NCBI RefSeq assembly: GCF_003932505.1
Contig: NZ_QZMU01000001.1
Location: 620,001-684,000 of the forward strand
Length of the DNA: 64,000 nt
Reading direction: 5' to 3'
From: Thiohalobacter thiocyanaticus
GTDB lineage: Bacteria; Pseudomonadota; Gammaproteobacteria; Thiohalobacterales; Thiohalobacteraceae
A program made the position numbers and the translations under genes. The notes beneath the pieces are model-generated. The model had not been told where the DNA came from. It searched no databases and worked only from the letters and a program-made list of their open reading frames with translations. Shown here piece after piece: positions 8,238 through 16,163 of the stretch (its first letter is position 1; every line of letters starts with the position of its first letter).

Positions 8238-9167
8238 ATGTTCGACATGTCCTATAAAGAAATGGGGGCCGTAGCCTCGCGTCACCTGGCCCTCGCCTCA
8301 CTCTTTTTCCTGCCGCTGGAAAAACGCATCGCGCTCGAGCGGCGCCTGCGCGGCAGGGAGGAATACCGCAAGCTGCAGGAGGCCGACTGGGTGCTGATGT
8401 CCTGGGGCAAGAGCGGGCGCACCTGGTTCCGGGTGATGCTGTCGCGTTTCTACCAGCTGCGCTTCAACCTGCCGACGGACCACATGCTGGAATTCGACAA
8501 TTTCAACCGGCTCAACCACGCCGCGCCGAAGGTGCTGTTCAGCCATAACAACTACATGCGCGATTACCTGCGCAACTGGGACAACCTGGAGCATTTCCGC
8601 GGCAAACAGGTGGTGCTGCTGGTGCGCGACCCGCGCGATGTGGCCGTCTCCCAGTTCTTCCAGTGGCGCTACCGCATGCTGCCGCGCAAGAAGCTGCTCA
8701 ACGACTACCCCCCGCACGGCGCCGAGATCGATGTATTCGACTTCGTCAGCAATGAAAAATGCGGCATCCCACGCATCGTGGATTATTTCAACGGCTGGGC
8801 CGCGGCCATGCCGATGCTGGGCGATGATCTGCTCCTGATCCGTTACGAGGACATGCGCAGCGACCCGGGCGCGGTAATGCGCAGGGTGTTCGATTTCACC
8901 GGCACGCCCGGCAGCGCCGACGAGGTCACGGCGGCGGTGGAATACGCCGCCTATGACAACATGAAAAAGCGCGAGGCGGAGAAACAGGGGATGCGCGCCA
9001 GCGGCCAGCGGGTGAAGCCGGGTGACGAGAACAATCCGGATTCCTTCAAGGTGCGGCGCGGCAAGGTGGGCGGTTATCGCGACTACTTCACGGATGAACA
9101 GCTCCTGGCGGTCGACGCGATGGTGGAGCAGCACCTGGACCCGGTGTTCGGCTATAAGCGGGCGTAG
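8238..9167 (+). CDS. PAPS-dependent sulfotransferase domain protein (copy B)
   Basis: A 309-residue sulfotransferase. The PAPS loop WGKSGRTW is at residues 56-63. The 3'-phosphate binding part is LLVRDPRDVAVSQFFQWRYR, followed by RYEDMRSDP and the C-terminal KVRRGKVGGYRDYFTDEQ. Both sulfotransferases share this C-terminal motif almost exactly. Copy B has GKSGRTW where copy A has PKSGNTW, and a hydrophobic N-terminal stretch (LALASLFFLPL, about 17-27) that copy A lacks; this may bring it to the membrane. I prefer ATG 8238 (or 8247) because upstream in-frame sequence is non-coding. Having two family members suggests two acceptor positions or two lipid classes; this is inference. Confidence 0.88.
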   Translation: MFDMSYKEMGAVASRHLALASLFFLPLEKRIALERRLRGREEYRKLQEADWVLMSWGKSGRTWFRVMLSRFYQLRFNLPTDHMLEFDNFNRLNHAAPKVLFSHNNYMRDYLRNWDNLEHFRGKQVVLLVRDPRDVAVSQFFQWRYRMLPRKKLLNDYPPHGAEIDVFDFVSNEKCGIPRIVDYFNGWAAAMPMLGDDLLLIRYEDMRSDPGAVMRRVFDFTGTPGSADEVTAAVEYAAYDNMKKREAEKQGMRASGQRVKPGDENNPDSFKVRRGKVGGYRDYFTDEQLLAVDAMVEQHLDPVFGYKRA

Positions 9168-9245
9168 GCCGGGATAAGCGCGCGCGTTCCCGGCATCCTG
9201 CCAGACCGCTGCCGGAAACGGTCCTGCCGGCCCTTATTCCGGCCT
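9166..9245. terminator. Inverted repeat between convergent genes
   Basis: Arms AGGCCGGGATAAG (9166-9178) and CTTATTCCGGCCT (9233-9245) pair with one mismatch, and a smaller inverted repeat sits inside. It lies between the convergent sulfotransferase B and oxygenase genes. There is no clear T-run, so it could equally be a variant of the palindromic intergenic repeats. Confidence 0.4.
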
Positions 9246-9256
9246 GCAGTCCTTTG

Positions 9257-9922
9257 TTATTTGGCGGCCCCGCGCAGCCCCTGGGCCAGACGCAGGATGC
9301 GCTTGCCGGTGTGCGTCCCCATGCGGGCCAGGCGCTGGGCCTGACGCGCCACCGGACCGGAACGCACCCAGTTGACCTGCACCATGCGGCGCTCGCCGTC
9401 GAAGCGCTTGTAGCCATGATAGCTGTTGCCGCTGCGCTTGAAGGCCAGCAGCGTGCCGCCGATGGGCGTGACCTCAGCGGCGTAATCCTCGATATCGCTC
9501 TTGCTGCGCAGCAGCCGCAGCTTGCCGCCCTCCTGATGCCATTCCGGGTTGAAGTACAGCAGCACCGTGATCACCTTGCTCCAGTGATCGGTGTGGATGT
9601 TGCCATCGCTCATTTCGGAATACTTGCGCACCGTGATGGTCTTGACCGTGCGGCCGAGATTCACCCCGAACTTGCGCTCGATCAGCTGTTCGAACTCGGG
9701 ACTGTCCAGCTCACGCAGCACCTGGGCAAAGGCCGGGCCGAACTCCAGGTCCTCGGGATTGAAGTTGGCCGGGATGTCGATCCGCGGATAGTCGGCATTG
9801 ACCCGTTCCAGTTCCCCCGCCGGTATCACGTCCTCGGCGACCATGAAACTGAAGGGGTCAGTCTGCAGGGGGGTGTCTTCCACCGCCTGGAAGTTGAGGA
9901 GTCGGCTGTCGGTCGCGGTCAT
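9257..9922 (-). CDS. 2-oxoglutarate/Fe(II)-dependent oxygenase
   Basis: A 221-residue double-stranded beta-helix oxygenase. The facial triad is visible: H110-T-D112 in GNIHTDHWSKVIT and H169 in SGNSYHGYKR. A basic residue about ten positions later (R178/R179) could bind 2-oxoglutarate. Between them lie LLYFNPEW and GGKLRLLRS, typical of the prolyl-4-hydroxylase-like subfamily. I set the start at ATG 9922, which precedes the first conserved residues; more upstream in-frame sequence belongs to the neighbouring gene. It lies 19 bp after the nucleotidyltransferase-like gene and is probably cotranscribed with it and the ceramide-synthase-like gene. Hydroxylation of a lipid chain or head group is plausible from context. 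Confidence 0.8.
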   Translation of the reverse strand: MTATDSRLLNFQAVEDTPLQTDPFSFMVAEDVIPAGELERVNADYPRIDIPANFNPEDLEFGPAFAQVLRELDSPEFEQLIERKFGVNLGRTVKTITVRKYSEMSDGNIHTDHWSKVITVLLYFNPEWHQEGGKLRLLRSKSDIEDYAAEVTPIGGTLLAFKRSGNSYHGYKRFDGERRMVQVNWVRSGPVARQAQRLARMGTHTGKRILRLAQGLRGAAK

Positions 9923-9941
9923 GATCGCTGTCTCGCTGCAG

Positions 9942-10832
9942 TCAGGGCTGGCTGGCCAGCCGCTGTTCCCCGTTGGGGTCCATCTCGGTTCCGGTGCCGG
10001 CATAACGCTGCACCAGGTCATAGTCGGCCACCGAGTCCACATCCACGGCGGCGTTGGCATAGGGCAGGATCACCGCGCCGAGGCGCAGGCCCAGATGCCG
10101 GGACAGGCGCGACAACGCCGCATCCAGGGTCAGCAGGCCCAGCCGGTAGCGGATCACAGCCCACCAGCCGAGCAGACCGATCACCAGCAGCGGCTTCTTG
10201 CGCTGGTTCTCGATCCGGCGCCAGAAATCGGCAGCGCGGCGGCCCTCCGGTGTCATGAAGGCGAACAGGTTGCAGCCGCAATAGTTGCCGTCGCGGAACC
10301 GCAGCACGGTCTTCTTCAGGTCCGGATAGCGTGATTTGACCAGTTCATAGGGCGCCAGTCCGACGAGCACGTCACACTGCGCAGCCACGCTGTCACGACA
10401 GAAGCGGTCGACGATCTCGCTGGTCAGCAGGGGATGATCGGCCGTGGTGATCAGTACGGGATTCGCGTCGGGCATCTCCGAGAGCATGCGGTAGGCGCTG
10501 GTGCTGGGCGAGGCCTCCGGCGGCGACCAGGCCAGCCGCTGCTGGTCGATCTCGCGGGCAAGCCCGGCGTCGCTCTGCACGCAGCCCGAATCCGGCCCGC
10601 TGAGGCGGATGCTGCCCACACTGTCCGCACCGCGCAGGGCGCTGATGACCCGGTGGATCATCGGCACGCTGCTGATACGCAGCAGGGCCCGGCAGGCCAC
10701 CCCGGAATGCTCGCGCAGGGCATCGCGCCGGCTACGCTCGCCGGCCAGGATCACACAGGTGAAACGCGGTGAGGCGGCCGGTCCGGCCGTTGGGTCCTGT
10801 GCCTTCAGGGGATCTGAGGGGTGATTGTCCAC
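9942..10832 (-). CDS. MobA/NTP-transferase-like nucleotidyltransferase
   Basis: A 296-residue protein with a GT-A/NTP-transferase layout: the N-terminal strand FTCVILAGERSRRD, VPMIHRVISAL near residue 57, and a metal-binding-type VLITTADHPLLT. Family members transfer a nucleotide to a sugar-1-phosphate or cofactor. The usual Gly-rich GGxSxRxGxxK loop is altered (GERSRRDALREHSG) and the following Lys appears replaced by Arg, so activity is uncertain. The C-terminal half (LLGWWAVIRYRLGLLTLDAA) could associate with membrane. I infer a GTG start at 10832, 7 bases after the stop of the upstream ceramide-synthase-like gene; no ATG fits. Confidence 0.68.
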   Translation of the reverse strand: MDNHPSDPLKAQDPTAGPAASPRFTCVILAGERSRRDALREHSGVACRALLRISSVPMIHRVISALRGADSVGSIRLSGPDSGCVQSDAGLAREIDQQRLAWSPPEASPSTSAYRMLSEMPDANPVLITTADHPLLTSEIVDRFCRDSVAAQCDVLVGLAPYELVKSRYPDLKKTVLRFRDGNYCGCNLFAFMTPEGRRAADFWRRIENQRKKPLLVIGLLGWWAVIRYRLGLLTLDAALSRLSRHLGLRLGAVILPYANAAVDVDSVADYDLVQRYAGTGTEMDPNGEQRLASQP

Positions 10833-10839
10833 GCCCGGC

Positions 10840-11988
10840 TCACAACGACTTCTGATAGACCCGGTAACGCTTGTAGATCCGGCTGCCGATCGCTTCGATG
10901 ATATGCCGCATACCGGCATTATCCTCCAGGATCCACCCCATCTCAACTGTCTGAACCCCCCGTTTGATCATGGCCTCGCGCACCGCGTCGATCACCAGAA
11001 AGGCCAGGGTCGGGCCCAGCCGCGAGAACTGATGCTCCCGGCGCACCCCCATCAGGGCCACCCGGGTGGTGCGGGGCCGCCGGACCTTGAGCCGCCACAG
11101 CAGCCGGGCCCAGCCCAGGGGCAGGACCCGCCCGTTCAGGTCGCGGATGGCCTCGTTGATGTTGGGCAGGGCCACGATGAAGGCCACCGGCCGCTCGTCG
11201 ATCTCGGCAATCTGGACGTAATCGTGATCCAGCAGCAGGGTGAGCATCTTCGCGACTTCGGCGAACTCGGCGCGGGTAAAGGGCACGAAGCCCCAGTTGC
11301 CGGACCAGGCGTCATTGAAGATGTCGCGCATGGCCTCGAAATCCGCCGCCTTGCGCCTGCGGTCGAGCGGCCGTATCCGCACCCGGCGCAGCGCCCGCCG
11401 GGCCAGCTTCTGCATCACCTCGGGGGCGGTGAAGTCGGGCCGCACCGTGTAGGTCAGCAGGTCCTTCACCCCGGCAAACCCCTGTTCCTCCAGGCGGGCC
11501 TGATACCAGGGCCGGGCATGCCCCATCATGATGTAGGGCGGGTCCTCGAAGTTCTCCACCAGCAGGCCGATTTCCTCGTTGATGGAGAGGTTGTAGGGGC
11601 CGCGGATCCGGGCCGCGCCCTGTGTCCGCAACCAGTCCTGCGCCGTTTCCAGCAGGGCGGCGAACACCGCCGCATCGTCCTCGGCCTCGAGCATGCCGAA
11701 GTAACCGAGCCTGTCACCCTCGACCGGTGGCTGCAGACGATCCAGCTGGGCGGTGATCCGCCCCACCGGCCGGTCGCCCCGGTAGGCGACCCAGGCCCGG
11801 ACCTCGCTGTGCTCGAACAGGGGATGGTTGTGAAACACCCGCTGGCGCTGCTCCAGGTGCAGCGGCGGCACCCAGGCCGGGTCGTCGGCATAGAGGCGCT
11901 CCGGCAGGCGCAGGAAATCCTTCACCGTCGTCCGGTCCCGGGCCTCGATGATGCGCAGCCCCCCGCTGTCCGTCCCCGCACTGGTCAT
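10840..11988 (-). CDS. GNAT-type N-acyltransferase, bacterial ceramide synthase (bCerS)-like
   Basis: A 382-residue protein. Its N-terminal half matches a family often annotated only as N-acetyltransferase: LPERLYADDPAWVPPLHLEQ, then HPLFEHSEVRAWVAYRGDRP with GRITAQ, an acetyl-CoA-type strand. The C-terminal half has IVALPNINEAIRDLNGR and a basic stretch. This architecture is that of the ceramide synthase found in Caulobacter (CCNA_01212), which N-acylates 3-ketosphinganine; I assign it by recall of family features. ATG 11988 is preferred; upstream in-frame Mets exist at about 12009 and 12036. It heads a minus-strand run with the nucleotidyltransferase-like protein and the oxygenase, and diverges from the acyltransferase at 12177. 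Confidence 0.68.
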   Translation of the reverse strand: MTSAGTDSGGLRIIEARDRTTVKDFLRLPERLYADDPAWVPPLHLEQRQRVFHNHPLFEHSEVRAWVAYRGDRPVGRITAQLDRLQPPVEGDRLGYFGMLEAEDDAAVFAALLETAQDWLRTQGAARIRGPYNLSINEEIGLLVENFEDPPYIMMGHARPWYQARLEEQGFAGVKDLLTYTVRPDFTAPEVMQKLARRALRRVRIRPLDRRRKAADFEAMRDIFNDAWSGNWGFVPFTRAEFAEVAKMLTLLLDHDYVQIAEIDERPVAFIVALPNINEAIRDLNGRVLPLGWARLLWRLKVRRPRTTRVALMGVRREHQFSRLGPTLAFLVIDAVREAMIKRGVQTVEMGWILEDNAGMRHIIEAIGSRIYKRYRVYQKSL

Positions 11989-12176
11989 GAACAATCCTGT
12001 CGCCTTGAACCGCATGAATCCGTGAAACAATCCCGCCATCATACCGTAACCGCTGCGGTGGAACCCAGTGCCGCGGCCCGGATTTGATCTTTTTGACCCC
12101 CTCCGGCACACTCCTTTTCCCGCGCATTCCCACCCCGATATCAGGCCCGCGGAACGGGCACAGGAAGCACTCAGAC

Positions 12177-13178
12177 TTGGCCAAGTTCATCCTCGGCAAC
12201 GCGCTGCGCAAGAAGGCGCTGGACAACAGCGTGCTGCGCCATACCCTGTGGCTGCTCGACCTGCTGGTGATCGGCCTGCTCTACAGCCTGTTCCGGCTGC
12301 TGCCGGTGACCTGGGCCTCGCGCACCGGCGACTGGCTGGGCCGGCGTATCGGTCCCTGGTTCAGAAGCCGCTGTGACCACATGCGGGCCAATCTCGGTCT
12401 GGCCTTTCCCGACAAGAGTCCGCAGGAAATCGAGCAGCTGCTGCCCGAGATCTGGGGCAATGCCGGTGCCGTGCTGGGCGAGTACCCGCATCTGGCAAGG
12501 ATCGTCGATCCACGCCACGATCATCTCGAACTGGTCTTCGAACACGAGATTCCCACCTACAGCGATCCCACGCAGCCAGCCGTGTTCGTCACCGCGCACA
12601 TCGCCAACTGGGAGGCGGCCGGGGCGGCCCTTTACCGTTACCGGGTACCCTTGTCTGTGCTGTATTCCCCCCTGGCCAACCCCTGGCTGGACCGGCTGTT
12701 GCGGCGCTCCCGCCTGGCGCTGGGCTGCGAGTTAATTTCCCGCGAGGCCAGCATGCGCCCCTTCGTCCAGGCCCTGAAGGAAGGCCGCTCGGTGGCAATG
12801 ATCATGGACCGTCGCATCGAAGCCGGCACGCCGATTCCCTTCTTCGGCGCGGACAAACCCTCCTCCACCCTGGCCGCGCGTCTGGCACTGAAGTTCGGCT
12901 GCCCCCTGGTGCCGGTCGAGCTGGAACGGCGCGAGGGTCCCCGCTTCACCATCACCTTCCATGAACCCCTGTTACCGGCCAACCCGGACGCCGACGCGGA
13001 GACCCAGGCCCGGGACCTGACCCGCCAGATCCACCGGCATTTTGAGCAGTGGATCACACAACGGCCAGGGGCCTGGTTTTGTTCGAAAAAAATCTGGTCC
13101 AGTGCTATACTTCGCGCACATCGGGGTGGCAATGTTACCCTGTCCACAGCTTCCGAACAGCGCACAGATCACAGGTAA
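12177..13178 (+). CDS. LpxL/HtrB-like lysophospholipid acyltransferase (copy 1)
   Basis: A 333-residue membrane-associated acyltransferase of the LpxL family. One hydrophobic helix lies near residues 25-45 (LWLLDLLVIGLLYSLFRLL). The catalytic HxxxxE is HIANWE (H141, E146). Downstream are LYSPLANPWLDRLL, the substrate-binding IMDRRIEAGTPIPFFG and the C-terminal FEQWITQRPGAWF. Family members transfer acyl chains to lipid A precursors or other lipids. I prefer the TTG at 12177, with AGGAAG about 9 bases upstream, over the ATG at 12084, whose first 30 codons look unrelated. The last ~40 codons (SAILRAHRGG onwards) do not look like the family and overlap a candidate promoter for the next gene. Confidence 0.8.
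   Translation: MAKFILGNALRKKALDNSVLRHTLWLLDLLVIGLLYSLFRLLPVTWASRTGDWLGRRIGPWFRSRCDHMRANLGLAFPDKSPQEIEQLLPEIWGNAGAVLGEYPHLARIVDPRHDHLELVFEHEIPTYSDPTQPAVFVTAHIANWEAAGAALYRYRVPLSVLYSPLANPWLDRLLRRSRLALGCELISREASMRPFVQALKEGRSVAMIMDRRIEAGTPIPFFGADKPSSTLAARLALKFGCPLVPVELERREGPRFTITFHEPLLPANPDADAETQARDLTRQIHRHFEQWITQRPGAWFCSKKIWSSAILRAHRGGNVTLSTASEQRTDHR
13082..13111 (+). promoter_or_regulatory. Candidate internal promoter for the hydroxylase gene
   Basis: A TATACT -10 (13106-13111) with a weak TTCGAA -35 at 18 bp spacing lies within the poorly conserved 3' end of the acyltransferase, about 78 bp before the hydroxylase ATG. Confidence 0.3.
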
Positions 13179-13188
13179 CCCCTTAAAG

Positions 13189-13824
13189 ATGTCGGCCAAC
13201 CGCACAGCGAGTGCCCAGTCGCGCGAGCAGTCCATCCGGCTGTTTGACAATCCGTTGCTGGAAGCCCTCAGTCATGTTCATCCCATCATGCCGTTGCTGG
13301 TATGGCTGCCGGTGGCTGTGTGGCTGCTGGTGCGTGCCGTCACCGTGCACGGGATCGGGCCCATCGGACTGGCCGGCATCGGCATCGCCGGTCTGGTCAC
13401 CTGGACCTTCGCCGAATACACCCTGCACCGCTTCGTCTTCCACTACCCGGCCAGAAGCCGCCTGGGCAAACGCTTCGTGTTCCTGTTTCACGGTGTCCAT
13501 CACGACACCCCACAGGACAAGACCCGACTGGTGATGCCGCCGGCAGGCGCGGCCCTGATCCTGGGCGTACTGTGGCTGCTGTTCAGCAGTGTGCTGCCCC
13601 ATCCCTGGGCCGAGCCCTTTACCGCCTTCTTCCTGCTCGGCTACCTGGTCTACGACTACATCCACTACGCCACGCACCACTTCCCGATGCGTCACCCGGT
13701 GCTGCGTTTTCTCAAGCAGTATCACATGCATCATCACTTCTCCGCCGACGCCGGGCGTTACGGTGTCAGCTCTCCGCTCTGGGACCGGGTGTTCGGCACC
13801 TACCTGCCGCCGCGCGGGCGCTAG
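13189..13824 (+). CDS. Fatty-acid hydroxylase / sterol desaturase family membrane enzyme
   Basis: A 211-residue integral membrane di-iron oxygenase. Hydrophobic segments lie at about 33-50, 57-75, 115-135 and 145-160. The histidine boxes are complete: HRFVFH (H80, H85), HGVHH (101-105), HYATHH, and HMHHH near the end. The order and short length match Scs7/FA2H-like fatty-acid 2-hydroxylases, which hydroxylate the N-acyl chain of ceramides in eukaryotes. In this locus 2-hydroxylation of a ceramide acyl chain is a natural inference. ATG 13189 was chosen because it precedes the first conserved segment; the upstream extension belongs to the acyltransferase overlap. Confidence 0.85.
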   Translation: MSANRTASAQSREQSIRLFDNPLLEALSHVHPIMPLLVWLPVAVWLLVRAVTVHGIGPIGLAGIGIAGLVTWTFAEYTLHRFVFHYPARSRLGKRFVFLFHGVHHDTPQDKTRLVMPPAGAALILGVLWLLFSSVLPHPWAEPFTAFFLLGYLVYDYIHYATHHFPMRHPVLRFLKQYHMHHHFSADAGRYGVSSPLWDRVFGTYLPPRGR

Positions 13825-13872
13825 GCCCCCTGCCGTGTTCCATCAGCCCCGCCCCGGTACCTGAACCGAGCG

Positions 13873-14838
13873 ATGCCGAAGTATTACCTGCTGCCCAAGC
13901 GCCTGGCCAAACGCGCTCCCTGGACGCAACAGCCGGTCTGGCTGCTGGAGGCCCTGGTATTCTACAGCCTCTACGGACTGGTCCGGCTGCTGCCCTTTGC
14001 CCTGGCCGCCGCCTTCCTCTCCCGCCTGCTCGGCAGCCTCGGCTACTGGAACGACAAGAAGCGCCGGGTGGTACGCCGCAATCTCGAGTTCGTACTGCCC
14101 CAGCTCTCCGCCGCCGACCGCGACGGGTATGTCAGACAGGTCTTTCGCTGCACCGGTCTGGCCGCGGCCGAACTGTTCCTGCTGGACCGGCTGTGGAAGC
14201 ACAGGGACCGCTTCCTGGAATTCGACGTTCATCCGGAGGCCATGCAGGCATTCGAACGGCGTGAGGCCATGGTGTTCGCCACGGCGCATGCCGGGGCCTG
14301 GCAGCTGACCAACCTGATCAGCCGCGAATACGGCCTGAGCATCTCCATCCTGTATGCCCGCGAGGCCAACCCCTGGCTGCACCGCTTCTTTCTGCAGCGG
14401 CGGCGGGCCTTCGGTTCGCGCCTGGTGCCCAGCACCGGCGGCGTGCGCGAACTGATCCGGGAGCTGGGCGCCGGCCACAGCGTGGGCGCGGCCTTCGACA
14501 CCCGCATCGATTCGGGCGAGATGATCCCCTTCTTCGGCGTACCGGCCCCGACCAACACCACCCCGGCGCGGCTGTCGCTGCGCGGCTATCCGCTCATTCC
14601 CATCCGCTGCGTGCGCCTGCCGGGCCAGCGCTACCGCATCGAGGTGCTGGCCCCGCTTGCCCCCGCCGATCCGCAGGCCGGGCGCCAGGAGCAGGTGCGG
14701 GAACTGACCCTGCGCCTGAACCGGTTGTTCGAGGACTGGATCCGGGAATCGCCGGGCGACTGGCTGTGTATGAAACGCCGCTGGCCCAAGGACGCGGAGC
14801 CGGCCGCTGGCGCCGACGCGCAGGGATCAACGTCATGA
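13873..14838 (+). CDS. LpxL/HtrB-like acyltransferase (copy 2) with Gln in the catalytic motif
   Basis: A 321-residue paralogue of the acyltransferase at 12177. It has an N-terminal hydrophobic helix (about 23-48), then the expected catalytic block TAHAGAWQLTN. Here the histidine (H139) is followed four residues later by Gln144 rather than the usual Asp or Glu. Downstream features are intact: LYAREANPWLHRFF, FDTRIDSGEMIPFFG and FEDWIRESPGDWLC. The Gln could lower activity or mark a changed chemistry. It lies 48 bp after the hydroxylase, and its stop overlaps the start of the third ELM1-family gene (ATGA), so the three are one operon. The acceptor lipid is not known. Confidence 0.8.
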   Translation: MPKYYLLPKRLAKRAPWTQQPVWLLEALVFYSLYGLVRLLPFALAAAFLSRLLGSLGYWNDKKRRVVRRNLEFVLPQLSAADRDGYVRQVFRCTGLAAAELFLLDRLWKHRDRFLEFDVHPEAMQAFERREAMVFATAHAGAWQLTNLISREYGLSISILYAREANPWLHRFFLQRRRAFGSRLVPSTGGVRELIRELGAGHSVGAAFDTRIDSGEMIPFFGVPAPTNTTPARLSLRGYPLIPIRCVRLPGQRYRIEVLAPLAPADPQAGRQEQVRELTLRLNRLFEDWIRESPGDWLCMKRRWPKDAEPAAGADAQGSTS

Positions 14839-15998
14839 GTCACCATCCAGGCCCCGCTGCCTCACAGCAGGCTGTGCCGTCGGCGCGGGTCTGGGTGGTG
14901 GACGCCTATCGCGCCGGTGAACAGACCCAGCTGCGGGCGCTGGCCGAGGCGCTGGAACTGCCCTGGGAGCGCAAGACACTGCGCTATCGCAAGCAGGAGA
15001 TCCGCACCAACCTGTTCCGTGGCCGCGACCTGCGCGGCGTGGACCTGGCCCATTCCGATCCGCTCACCCCGCCCTGGCCGGACCTGGTGCTGTCATCCGG
15101 CATGCGCAACGAACCCGTGTGCCGCTGGATCCGCGATCAGTCCGGCGACCGCACCCGCATCGTTTTCGTCGGCCGGCTGTGGGCCGATCCGGAACATTTC
15201 GACCTGGTGATCACCACCCCCCAGTACCGGGTACCGGAACGGCCCAACGTGCTGCGCAACGATCTGCCGCTGCACCGGGTGCAGCCGGATACACTGGCCC
15301 GGGCGGCCGAGCACTGGGCGCCGCGGCTGGCGCACCTGCCCCGGCCCTTCATTACCGTCAACCTGGGCGGTGACAGCGGCCCCTACGCCTTCGGCCGGCA
15401 TGCGGCCGAGCGGCTGGTACGGGATGCGGTGACGCTGGCCCGCACCCGCGGCGGTTCACTTCTGGTCAGCTCCAGCGCCCGCACCCGCCCCGTCGCCATC
15501 GATGCCTTTGCCGCCCAGGACGAGCTGCCCATGCAGCTGTATCGCTGGCAGCGCGACGATCCCGACAATCCCTATCTCGGCTTTCTGGCCCTGGCCGACG
15601 AGCTGATCGTCACCGCCGACAGCGTCTCCATGCTGTCCGAGGCCTATGCCACCGGCAGGCCGGTACACATGTTCGACCTGGGCCGGGGACGCTTCAGCAT
15701 GCGCCACGACATGCTCATCGCCGCCGGTGAGGCGGACAGGGCAAAAGAAGTGGTAAAACAGGACGCGGGGCAGAAGACCGACCTCACCGCCGGCGCCCTG
15801 GCCTACCGGGCGCTGATGCGCTGGGGCTGGAAACACCTGTCACGGGACATCAGTCGGGTACACCTGCAGCTGATCCGTTCCGGCAAGGTGGCCTGGCTGG
15901 GCGAGCCGCATCCGGGCTCGCAGGCGCACCAGTCCAGTGATATGCAACGGGCGCTGGCGCGGGTGCGGGCCCTGCTGGAAGATACCGCATCGGTTTGA
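14835..15998 (+). CDS. ELM1-family protein (GT-B-like), copy C
   Basis: A 387-residue third paralogue. It has DAYRAGEQTQLRALAEAL near residue 17, PPWPDLVLSSGMRNEPVCRW near 77-96, FDLVITTPQYRVPERPNVLR, LGGDSGPYAFGRHAAERL, and LIVTADSVSMLSEAYATGRP near 256-275. The N-terminal GDNxQ motif of the other copies is changed to GEQTQ. It starts at the ATG overlapping the acyltransferase stop, so the two are translationally coupled. Tight coupling of an LpxL-like acyltransferase with an ELM1 protein supports sequential work on one lipid; this is an inference. Confidence 0.82.
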   Translation: MSHHPGPAASQQAVPSARVWVVDAYRAGEQTQLRALAEALELPWERKTLRYRKQEIRTNLFRGRDLRGVDLAHSDPLTPPWPDLVLSSGMRNEPVCRWIRDQSGDRTRIVFVGRLWADPEHFDLVITTPQYRVPERPNVLRNDLPLHRVQPDTLARAAEHWAPRLAHLPRPFITVNLGGDSGPYAFGRHAAERLVRDAVTLARTRGGSLLVSSSARTRPVAIDAFAAQDELPMQLYRWQRDDPDNPYLGFLALADELIVTADSVSMLSEAYATGRPVHMFDLGRGRFSMRHDMLIAAGEADRAKEVVKQDAGQKTDLTAGALAYRALMRWGWKHLSRDISRVHLQLIRSGKVAWLGEPHPGSQAHQSSDMQRALARVRALLEDTASV

Positions 15999-16057
15999 AT
16001 CGCAGGGCGGGCCAACGCAGCGTAAAACCACCGGCTGTAACCGTTGACAAATTCATC

Positions 16058-16128
16058 CGTCATCCCCGCGCAGGCGGGGATCCAGAAACCGCTACGGCCA
16101 ATGGATTCCCGCCTGCGCGGGAATGACG
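16058..16128. repeat. dRS3-like inverted-repeat pair
   Basis: Third copy of the 157-227 / 4596-4666 element with nearly identical arms and the same overall length (71 bp). Confidence 0.8.
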
Positions 16129-16163
16129 GGAAGGGGAAAAGCAGGGCTACGGGTCGAACCAGC

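Noticed and set aside
157-16128. Repeated palindromes considered as a CRISPR array
   Set aside because: Copies are kilobases apart, paired head to head, with no regular spacers and no cas genes.
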